Assembly: GCA_009909085.1 (NCBI GenBank)
Contig: JAAANX010000186.1
Location: 1-46,381, forward strand
DNA: 46,381 nucleotides
Reading direction: 5' to 3'
Source: Cyanobacteria bacterium GSL.Bin1
Lineage (GTDB): Bacteria; Cyanobacteriota; Cyanobacteriia; Cyanobacteriales; Rubidibacteraceae
Part shown: positions 29,278-36,606 of the stretch, piece by piece
How positions within the stretch are numbered: the stretch's first letter is position 1
Layout: the number at the start of each line of letters is the position of its first letter
The notes under the pieces: generated by a model
What the model was told of the DNA's origin: nothing
The model's database searches: none
Seen by the model: the letters and a program-made list of their open reading frames with translations, nothing else
Translations under genes and position numbers: made by a program

Positions 29278-30309
29278 GTGACTTTTAACGCTTGCCCCAT
29301 TCCGATCCAACAATATCCCAATATCCTTCTCGCCCACGGTGGCGGTGGAAAACTAATGAATCAATTGATTTCAGAAATGTTCCATCCCGTGTTTGGCGAC
29401 CCGCAAGCGATTCCTCACGATGCAGCAGCCTTAAATCTCCCTCACAATAAAATTGCCTTCACGACTGATTCTTATGTGGTGAATCCTCTCTTTTTCCCCG
29501 GTGGTGATATTGGTTCCATGGCTATTTATGGAACTGTTAATGATCTTGCTATGTCCGGGGCGCGACCCCTTTATCTCACCGCAAGTTTCATTTTAGAAGA
29601 AGGACTCCCCATGTCCACCCTCTGGCAAATTGTCCAATCCATGCAAGCGGCTGCAGAAAGGGCGAATGTCAAAATCGTCACCGGAGACACCAAGGTTGTG
29701 GATCAAGGCAAAGGAGACGGCATTTTTATCAATACAGCAGGTATTGGCGTCATTGAACATAATCTTCAAATTAACCCCTCTACCATTGAACCTGGCGATC
29801 AGATTTTACTCAACGGCGATTTAGCCCGTCATGGTATTGCCATCATGGCACAGCGCGAAGGCTGGGAGTTTGAAGAACCGATTGCAACGGATTCTGCACC
29901 GGTTGCCAGTACAATTTTAGAACTGATTGAGGCGGGAATTAACATTCATTGTGCCCGCGATTTAACCCGTGGCGGTTTAGCTAGCGCCTTAAACGAAATT
30001 GCCACCAGCAGTAGATTGGCTAGCACCATCACTGAAACTGCAATTCCCGTGCGAGAAGATGTGGCTGGGGCGTGTGAAATTCTGGGACTGGATCCCCTTT
30101 ATATCGCCAATGAGGGACGATTTATTCTCTTTCTTCCGTCTGCTGATGTGGAGAAAGCCTGCTCGATCTTGCAACACATCAATCCCGAAGCAAGGGTGAT
30201 TGGAGAAGTCAGCAGTGAGAAAAAGGCTTTAGTGACCATGAAAAGTATGATGGGAACAACCCGTGTCGTTGATATGTTAAGCGGCGAACAACTACCGCGC
30301 ATTTGTTAA
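29278..30309 (+). CDS. hypE: Hydrogenase maturation protein HypE
   Basis: Dehydrates the carbamoyl group handed over by HypF to a thiocyanate on its C-terminal Cys, giving the cyanide ligands. It has the N-terminal AHGGGGKLM (19-27), TTDSYVV and TGDTKVV motifs of the PurM-like ATP-binding fold, [17 protein letters not shown], and ends exactly with PRIC, the last residue being the acceptor Cys. GTG at 29278 is the start. It closes the hyp block; hypA and hypB are not in the window. Confidence 0.97.
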   Translation: MTFNACPIPIQQYPNILLAHGGGGKLMNQLISEMFHPVFGDPQAIPHDAAALNLPHNKIAFTTDSYVVNPLFFPGGDIGSMAIYGTVNDLAMSGARPLYLTASFILEEGLPMSTLWQIVQSMQAAAERANVKIVTGDTKVVDQGKGDGIFINTAGIGVIEHNLQINPSTIEPGDQILLNGDLARHGIAIMAQREGWEFEEPIATDSAPVASTILELIEAGINIHCARDLTRGGLASALNEIATSSRLASTITETAIPVREDVAGACEILGLDPLYIANEGRFILFLPSADVEKACSILQHINPEARVIGEVSSEKKALVTMKSMMGTTRVVDMLSGEQLPRIC

Positions 30310-30446
30310 GGAAGCGCGATCCGTGAACGATATCGTAATCAACTGCCATTGCTTTTTCTCCGTTATGATCGATCAGGTTAGTTCTATTAAATGCAATCAA
30401 AATGAGTCATTGCTGAGAACTGACTGATATCCCTTTGAGTGTAATT

Positions 30447-31721
30447 ATGTCTTCCTCTTCGTCCCGTCCCTCTGCTAGTTTTTTGCTCCAACAAGCTGCC
30501 TCTTTATTGCTATATCAGTCGGTATTAGCAGATGAGGTGGGACAAGCCTTTCTTGAATTATTACAAAGATTAAAAGAACAGCGCGATCGCGACCTTTGTC
30601 TCCAAGCCTACGGCACTTGGTTTAAATCTCTCGCCGCCAGCCAACAAAGTTGGGAAGATTACCTCGTCCATCGGATTCTCTATGATGACAATCCCTTTTC
30701 GCAACAAGTGCAATCGACCTCTCTCGAAGCGTTACCCCCAGCGCTCGTTCAAGCAGCGCAAGTGGACCTGAGAGCATTACAAGAACTTTATCGCTGTGGG
30801 AGTGCGACCCTGAGTCGGTGGGTTCAAGCGGGTTGTCAGTTGAATCATCCGCTCATTGCTTGGAAACAGCCCATTGCCAGCGATCATTTCCTCCATCACC
30901 ACAAGGATTGGCGGTCTGTATTACCGGAACTGGCGAACCATTATCAAACTTATGGTTGTGGGATTTTTGCTCAATATCAAGCATTTACTTGGCAAGCCGG
31001 GCAATTAGTAGGCATTGCCCATCCTGATCCCGTGCAAATGACAGAAATTGTGGGGTATGACTGGCAGAAAGAAAAGCTGGTGCAAAATACCCAGTTCCTT
31101 TTGAAAGGCTATTCTGCCCTGAATGTTCTCCTTTATGGTAGCCGTGGCTCGGGAAAATCTTCTTTGGTGAAAGGCTTACTCAATGAATATGCCCGTGATG
31201 GCTTGCGATTAGTAGAGGTGCCCAAATCAGAATTGCGCAATCTTCCCTTGATTTTAGAGCAATTACGGGACTTACCCCAGAAGTTTATTATTTTTGTCGA
31301 TGATTTGTCTTTTGAAGAAGATGACGACTCGTTTAAAGCATTGAAAGTGGTTTTAGAAGGAAATATTACCGCGCGATCGCGCAATGTGGTCGTTTATGCC
31401 ACCTCCAACCGCCGTCATCTCATTCGCGAGTTTTTCGAGGATCGCCCTCGTCCCAGCGATCAAGACGAAGTTCATGCTTGGGATACAGTACAAGAAAAAT
31501 TATCGTTCAGCGATCGCTTCGGTTTAACCCTCACCTTTGAACCGCCTAACCAAGATCGCTATCTGGAAATTGTGCATCATTTGGCTCAATTCGCCCAAAT
31601 CCCCCTCAAACCAGACGACTTAGAATTTAGAGCCAAACAGTGGGCTACTCGCCATAACGGGCGTTCTGGGCGCAGTGCGAGGCAGTTCATCGACTTTTTA
31701 CAGGGCGAACTCGGGGTTTAA
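30447..31721 (+). CDS. DUF815 AAA-type ATPase
   Basis: Predicted P-loop ATPase of the DUF815 family, function unknown. Walker A is LYGSRGSGKSSL (invariant Lys about residue 237), Walker B is FIIFVDDLSFEEDD, and an arginine-rich segment VVYATSNRRHLIREFF follows, as in AAA proteins. The N-terminal 200 residues are helical with no known fold visible. The frame allows a TTG at 30435; ATG at 30447 is preferred. Its last four bases overlap the end of the convergent sodX gene. Confidence 0.85.
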   Translation: MSSSSSRPSASFLLQQAASLLLYQSVLADEVGQAFLELLQRLKEQRDRDLCLQAYGTWFKSLAASQQSWEDYLVHRILYDDNPFSQQVQSTSLEALPPALVQAAQVDLRALQELYRCGSATLSRWVQAGCQLNHPLIAWKQPIASDHFLHHHKDWRSVLPELANHYQTYGCGIFAQYQAFTWQAGQLVGIAHPDPVQMTEIVGYDWQKEKLVQNTQFLLKGYSALNVLLYGSRGSGKSSLVKGLLNEYARDGLRLVEVPKSELRNLPLILEQLRDLPQKFIIFVDDLSFEEDDDSFKALKVVLEGNITARSRNVVVYATSNRRHLIREFFEDRPRPSDQDEVHAWDTVQEKLSFSDRFGLTLTFEPPNQDRYLEIVHHLAQFAQIPLKPDDLEFRAKQWATRHNGRSGRSARQFIDFLQGELGV

Positions 31722-32062
31722 CCAAAACGACAAGTGACACGCCCTACAATTTGCTCTAAGCTCACACTGCCAAAACTTCTGCTATCGGTACTTTCTTGAG
31801 GATTATCCCCCACGAGGAAATAGTTGCCGGTTGCGGAAATAAAACTCACGCGTTTAATCACTTGGAGATTCCCTTGAGTCGGATGTTGGGCAACTACTAG
31901 ATCTCCAATTTGGAGATGCTGAGTTTCTTGGATTGCGGGGTCAATTAGGACTTCTTCTCCCGGTTTTAAGAGCGGAAGCATCGAGTGGCCAACCACACGA
32001 AACCGTTTACGTTTTCTCAGCAACCACAGCAAAAATTCTTTCAGTGTAATATCTGCTAGCAT
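31718..32062 (-). CDS. sodX: Nickel-type superoxide dismutase maturation protease
   Basis: Small S26/S24-type serine protease (114 aa) that trims the N-terminal extension of Ni-SOD so that the His-Cys nickel hook is exposed. Ser27 in GHSMLPLLKPGEEVLI and Lys70 in VIKRVSF form the catalytic dyad; VGDNP and DSRSFGSV are further signal-peptidase motifs. sodN is usually adjacent but is not here. General S26 peptidase is the alternative, but size and the RFRVVGHSMLPLL start fit SodX. ATG at 32062. Confidence 0.82.
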   Translation of the reverse strand: MLADITLKEFLLWLLRKRKRFRVVGHSMLPLLKPGEEVLIDPAIQETQHLQIGDLVVAQHPTQGNLQVIKRVSFISATGNYFLVGDNPQESTDSRSFGSVSLEQIVGRVTCRFG

Positions 32063-32086
32063 CCGGTATCTCTAAATTGATGACGA

Positions 32087-34111
32087 TTACATCCCTGCTA
32101 GAACTTCCTGTGTAATTTTCGCCGGCACTTCTTGTAGATGATGGGGTTGCCAGTCAAAAAAGCCCACTCCTAACGTCAGCGATCGCAGCTCGATAATAAA
32201 ATTCTGCATTTCCGCTTGGGGCAGATAAGCAGTCACTTGATCCCAATTGAGCCAATCGCTACAGCTTTGATAACCCATAATCTGTCCCCGGTGTCCACTG
32301 AGCAATTGCAGGACATTCGCCGTAAAATCGCTTGGGGCATACACTTGAATTTCTAAAATCGGCTCTAACAAAATCGGTTCACAATTGAGCATTCCCTCAC
32401 TCATGGCGAGGCGGGCAGCTTGCTTAAACGCTTGTTCCGAACTATCAACGGAATGATAAGAGCCATCAGTCAGCGTCACTGCGACATCAACTACAGGAAA
32501 GCCGAGGGGACCTTGATGGAGGTATTCTTCTACACCGGCGGCAACACCGGGAATATACTGTTTGGGAATCGCTCCCCCAAAAATTGTCTCGTCAAACTGA
32601 AAGCCTTCCCCGCGGGGTAAGGGCTGGATATCGAGATAAACATCACCGAAGGCTCCATGTCCACCGGTTTGATGTTTATACCGCCCGTGCGCCTGAGTGC
32701 CTTTGCGAATTGTTTCTTGATAGGGCACTCGGGGTAAATCGGTTTTCATCGACAAGTTATATTTACGCTGCAAGCGATCTAACGCGACTTTCAGATGAAT
32801 TTCTCCTTGTCCCCACAGTACAACGTCTTGGGTATCGCCCTTTTGTTCCCAATACAAAGCAGGGTCTTCTTCGAGGAGTTTTGCCATCGCTTCGGTCAGT
32901 TTCACTTCATCTTTGCGGTTTTGCGGAGTAATTGCCAAAGCATAGACAAAAGACATTTTTTCCGGGGTCGGAAGCGAGATTTGAGCATCGCCACTGCTCA
33001 GGGTATCTCCCGTTTGGATCCCTTCTAGGCGAGAGAGAGCAACGATTTCTCCGGCAAAGGCTTCTGGAACTGAGGTTTGTTGTTGTCCGAGAAGTTGATA
33101 CATTCCCCCTGGGCGTATCCCATTGAGAATCATATTATCAGTGAGTCGTCCTTGCCAAATTCGGATCAGGGACAGTTTTCCCCCTTGCGGTGAATAGTAA
33201 GTTTTCAGCACTTGAGCAATTGTGGGGGATTCAGTGGCGACGGGATCGAGTCCGCGCCGTTTTGCCGTGATCTCTGGCGCCGGCACTTCTGCGATTAAAG
33301 CCGATAATAAGGGACGGACCCCATAATCTTGTTCAGCGATGCCAAAGCAAACAGGAACGATTAAATCAGCACTGACATCTTGCTTGAGATCTTGTCGGAT
33401 TTCTTCGAGGGAAGGATTAATGTCTTCGAGGAGTTCTTCCAGGAGGTGGTCGTCAAATTCAGCCAGTCCTTCTAAGAGATCGTCACGAGCGAGTTTCTCT
33501 TCTGCTGTGGCTGTGTCCGGTAGCGGTACGGGATCGGCCTCTGTTCCGGCATGGTATTGATAAGCTTGCTCAGTAATTAGATCAATATAACCGAGGAGGG
33601 TTTGACCTTGGTAAAGGGGATATTGTTGCGGGAGTAAGGGGCGCGGGGAAACGGCTTTAATGGCGGCCAAAATTTCAGTAAAGGGATGATTGGCGCGATC
33701 CATTTTGTTGAGAAAAACCAAGTGGGGAATTTCCCACTCATCAAGGAATTTTAAGATGGGAGCAAGAGTTAAAACTCGCTCCACTGTAGGCTCACAGACA
33801 ACAACGGCTGCATCAACTCCCAGCAGAGCATTTTGGGTTTCTTGAGCAAACTCAATGGAACCAGGGCAATCAAGAAACGTGAATTGTAAATCTTCAAAGG
33901 TGGTGTAAGCAGTATTAATTTCAACGGTCATTGCGCGATCGCGCGCTTCGGGAAGATTATCCCCAACCGTATTTCCCTGTTTGATACTGCCTTTACGTTT
34001 AATGTTTTCCGAGACAAACAATAAACTTTCTAACAGAGTCGTTTTACCACTGCTCGCCGGACCGACAATCGCAATATTTCTTGATTGTTTCGACACTTTG
34101 CCATTCATCAT
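32087..34111 (-). CDS. Elongation factor G-like GTPase paralogue
   Basis: Translational GTPase with EF-G domains I-V. The P-loop is GPASSGKTT (K23), G4 is NKMDRA, and the C-terminal EF-G domains are evident (ETIRKGTQAHGRYKHQTGGHGAFGDVYL, then EPILEIQVYAPSDFTANVLQLLSGHRGQIMG). The frame runs back to a TTG at 34144, but ATG at 34111 has GGAGGG five bases upstream and gives a normal N-terminus (674 aa). In G3 the usual DTPGH is DCPGS, so the His needed for ribosome-stimulated hydrolysis is Ser85. The paralogue is therefore not the housekeeping translocase; role unknown. Confidence 0.88.
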   Translation of the reverse strand: MMNGKVSKQSRNIAIVGPASSGKTTLLESLLFVSENIKRKGSIKQGNTVGDNLPEARDRAMTVEINTAYTTFEDLQFTFLDCPGSIEFAQETQNALLGVDAAVVVCEPTVERVLTLAPILKFLDEWEIPHLVFLNKMDRANHPFTEILAAIKAVSPRPLLPQQYPLYQGQTLLGYIDLITEQAYQYHAGTEADPVPLPDTATAEEKLARDDLLEGLAEFDDHLLEELLEDINPSLEEIRQDLKQDVSADLIVPVCFGIAEQDYGVRPLLSALIAEVPAPEITAKRRGLDPVATESPTIAQVLKTYYSPQGGKLSLIRIWQGRLTDNMILNGIRPGGMYQLLGQQQTSVPEAFAGEIVALSRLEGIQTGDTLSSGDAQISLPTPEKMSFVYALAITPQNRKDEVKLTEAMAKLLEEDPALYWEQKGDTQDVVLWGQGEIHLKVALDRLQRKYNLSMKTDLPRVPYQETIRKGTQAHGRYKHQTGGHGAFGDVYLDIQPLPRGEGFQFDETIFGGAIPKQYIPGVAAGVEEYLHQGPLGFPVVDVAVTLTDGSYHSVDSSEQAFKQAARLAMSEGMLNCEPILLEPILEIQVYAPSDFTANVLQLLSGHRGQIMGYQSCSDWLNWDQVTAYLPQAEMQNFIIELRSLTLGVGFFDWQPHHLQEVPAKITQEVLAGM

Positions 34112-34666
34112 GATTCCCTCCAAGTTGATCACTCCGACAAGCAAATTTCACTGTAGAGCGTTGCCATTTGCTGTCAGATCGCTTTTAACTAAAACCCAAC
34201 ATAATTTAATTTTAAAGGGAGTTTAACTGGTTTTTAGATTCAGATCACCTAATTTTAATTTTTCCTCGCAAGTGCCCATCTCCTCACAACATCACTGGTC
34301 GATAAGGGCTGGATAGTGGTCTGATTTTTAACACAATTTTATATTTTTTGTCTTTATTGTTTAATATTCTTAATCTTAATTCAGCCTTTTTTGTAACAAA
34401 ATCTACAGAAATTAGAGCTTTATTAATATGATTAAAAGTCATCCATTTTAAGATAGGAATAAAGGAAAGAGATCAACTGTCCCGAGTCATCATCCCCTTC
34501 TAGCCTCATCGCGTCCATTCTGTTTCTCAAAGAGCACTAGCTCACGACCAATTGCTGTAATCCCACAAAGAGGATTCGATGAAGCTGTTGCTTTGCTTTA
34601 AGGGGTTGGAGAAGAAAAAAGAACGATTTAAAACGCATTTGTCTTAGCGCTTCAGGAGGAGAAACT
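34112..34666. other. Gene-free divergent region before the CrtH-like gene
   Basis: About 555 bases between the EF-G-like gene and the oxidoreductase. It is very AT-rich in the middle. A perfect GTA-N8-TAC site with a TAN3T box is seen at 34393-34432 (listed separately). No RNA gene or transposon end is recognised. A strong ribosome site, AGGAGGAG, lies just before the ATG at 34667. Confidence 0.45.
34393..34432 (+). promoter_or_regulatory. Candidate NtcA-activated promoter
   Basis: GTAACAAAATCTAC (34393-34406) is a perfect GTA-N8-TAC. TATGAT (TAN3T) starts 20 bases later at 34427, close to the spacing of NtcA class II promoters. It points toward the oxidoreductase gene, 235 bases away. About ten such boxes are expected by chance in a window this size, so the -10 spacing is the main support. 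Confidence 0.35.
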
Positions 34667-36223
34667 ATGAAAACGTATGACTATGTCATTTTAGGAGCTG
34701 GCTTAGGCGGTTTGTCCGCAGCCGCTTGTTTAACGCAGCAAGGATATCAAGTCGCCGTCTTAGAACAGCACTACCTTCCGGGCGGGTGTTGTCATACTTT
34801 TGAATATGGCGAGTATCGCTTCTGTGCCGATGTTCACTATATTTACCAATGTGCCCAAGGTCAAACCGTCTCCCAATTTCTCAACTATATCGGTCGCCAT
34901 GTTCCCTTTAATTCCTTGGCTGCGGATTGTATTGACCGGGTGATTACCCCAGAAGTCGATTTTCGGATTCCTTTAAATTGGGAAAAATTCCGCGATCGTC
35001 TCCTGGCTCATTTTCCAGAAGAAGCACGGGGCATCAATCTTTACTGTGATGAAATTAAACAACTTCATCAAGAGATACAACAAGTAAACAACGATATCCG
35101 CTGGTTCGATTTTAACTGGTTGGACTGGCTGTCCTTACCGAAGCATTGGCATTTATTTAGGAGACGGAACTGGACCTTACAAGACCTTTATGACCACATT
35201 GGGCTATCTCCGAAACTGCAAGCTCTATTAGCCGGTCAAAGTGGAGATTATGGCTTACCTCCCTCAGAAATTGCTTTGCTCACTCATGCTTCGTTAGTTT
35301 CTGACTATGCTGAAGGCGCTTACTATCCTCAACACCATTTCAAACACTTAGTCGATACGGTCGTTTCGGCGATCACTGAAGCGGGAGGAAGCATCCATTA
35401 TTCTACTCCGGTCGAGCACATTGAAGTTGAAAATCATCAAATTAAAAGAGTTATCGCCGGGGACGAAATTTATCACGCCAATCTTGCTTATATCAGCGAC
35501 CTTGATCCCAAACTGACCGTCGAACTGATGCACGCACCGCAAGCACTCAGCCGCTCGGAGTATAACCGCCTGACGAATTATGAATACTCCGCCAGTGCGT
35601 TTAATATTTATCTTGGTTTGGATACCCGCTTTGATCCGAGTCGCTATGGAATTGGCAGCTGGAATATTTGGTACTATCCCAATAACGACCTCAATCAAGC
35701 CTATCAAAACCAATTGCAAGGGAATTTAGAACATCCCTGGCTCTTTTTATCCTGTCCCACCCTCAAATCAGAGGAACCTGGTATGGCTCCGGCTGGTCAT
35801 CATGTTTTAGAAATTGCCACTGTCTGTCCCTACCAACCTTTTAAAGAACTGCACGAGACTGATGTCAAGGCGTACAAAGCCAAAAAACGAGCTACGTATC
35901 AGCAAGTCATGGCGAGCGTCCAAGATTTAGTCCCTGATATTAATCAATACATTCGCATGAAAGTTTTCGGGACTCCCACAACTAGCGAATATTATCTTGG
36001 ACAACCCGAAGGGAATATGTATGGAGCCAATCTGATTCCCCAACAAATTGGCTTAAATCGTCTTGGGTATAAAACGGAATTACTCAATCTCTTCTTAGTG
36101 GGGGCGAGTGCGGGCTATCCCAGTGTTCCGGGAGTGATTAGTAATGGGATGGATGTTGTGGAATTACTCACCGGAGAATCGGTTCGTCAAAAACAACGGG
36201 AGTTAGCAATGAGTCGTTCCTAG
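34667..36223 (+). CDS. Phytoene-desaturase/carotene-isomerase-like FAD oxidoreductase
   Basis: FAD-dependent oxidoreductase of the CrtI/CrtH/retinol-saturase superfamily (518 aa). The dinucleotide-binding motif is ILGAGLGGLSAAACL (8-22), followed by LEQHYLPGGCCHTF. The C-terminus has GASAGYPSVPGVISNGMDVV, the FAD-binding end shared by the family. Substrates may be carotenoids or other polyenes; CrtH-type prolycopene isomerase is possible, but the overall sequence seems closer to the all-trans-retinol 13,14-reductase-like group. Strong AGGAGGAG ribosome site before ATG. Stands alone. Confidence 0.8.
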   Translation: MKTYDYVILGAGLGGLSAAACLTQQGYQVAVLEQHYLPGGCCHTFEYGEYRFCADVHYIYQCAQGQTVSQFLNYIGRHVPFNSLAADCIDRVITPEVDFRIPLNWEKFRDRLLAHFPEEARGINLYCDEIKQLHQEIQQVNNDIRWFDFNWLDWLSLPKHWHLFRRRNWTLQDLYDHIGLSPKLQALLAGQSGDYGLPPSEIALLTHASLVSDYAEGAYYPQHHFKHLVDTVVSAITEAGGSIHYSTPVEHIEVENHQIKRVIAGDEIYHANLAYISDLDPKLTVELMHAPQALSRSEYNRLTNYEYSASAFNIYLGLDTRFDPSRYGIGSWNIWYYPNNDLNQAYQNQLQGNLEHPWLFLSCPTLKSEEPGMAPAGHHVLEIATVCPYQPFKELHETDVKAYKAKKRATYQQVMASVQDLVPDINQYIRMKVFGTPTTSEYYLGQPEGNMYGANLIPQQIGLNRLGYKTELLNLFLVGASAGYPSVPGVISNGMDVVELLTGESVRQKQRELAMSRS

Positions 36224-36234
36224 TGAGTGAACTA

Positions 36235-36263
36235 CGCACATCCGGCTTCGCCTGAGATGTGCG
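36235..36263 (+). terminator. Hairpin after the CrtH-like gene
   Basis: CGCACATC (36235-36242) pairs with GATGTGCG (36256-36263), with an inner GGCTTCGCC. It lies 12 bases after the stop. No U tract follows, so it could be a terminator or a small palindromic repeat element. Confidence 0.4.
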
Positions 36264-36388
36264 CTTTCAGTAGCCCTCCATCTGTTGCACAAGACAACAA
36301 ATGGGAGCCTCCGGGCGAGTTTACACATCCACTCTATTTGTTATTTTGTCAACAGAATTAATACTGAATTTATTGTGGTATTTTTACA

Positions 36389-36409
36389 GTTTATTTGATA
36401 ACAAATAAC
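36389..36409. promoter_or_regulatory. AT-rich dyad, possible operator
   Basis: GTTTATTTG (36389-36397), ATAA, CAAATAAC (36402-36409) form a near-perfect palindrome 32 bases upstream of the NtcA-type box. The symmetry would suit a dimeric regulator, but no family consensus is recognised. Confidence 0.25.
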
Positions 36410-36440
36410 ACTTTAAAAATAAATATAATGACAGAATTTT

Positions 36441-36484
36441 GTAAATATTTCTACTATATTCTGCTGGGTTATTATCGATAAAGT
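36441..36484 (+). promoter_or_regulatory. Candidate NtcA-activated promoter of the exporter operon
   Basis: GTAAATATTTCTAC (36441-36454) is a perfect GTA-N8-TAC palindrome. TAAAGT (36479-36484, TAN3T) lies 24 bases after it, within the usual NtcA class II range; TATTAT at 36470 is an alternative -10. The site is 122 bases before the exporter ATG. In Anabaena, hetC is known to depend on NtcA, which makes this box more credible than a random match. Confidence 0.5.
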
Positions 36485-36606
36485 TCAGGGATTTCCGTCA
36501 TTTTAGCCTCCGAAAAATCAAGCCTTGAAAGCAATTTGGTACAAAATGGTTATGTTAGGCTCTTCAATTAAGAGTTCCTAGCTAAAATTAACTAGCTACA
36601 ATTAAT

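Larger units (their letters stand above)
36224..36606. other. Regulatory region upstream of the HetC-like exporter gene
   Basis: 383 bases with three recognisable elements described separately: a hairpin at 36235-36263, an AT-rich dyad at 36389-36409, and a GTA-N8-TAC box at 36441. The rest is AT-rich. No gene or RNA gene is seen. Confidence 0.5.
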
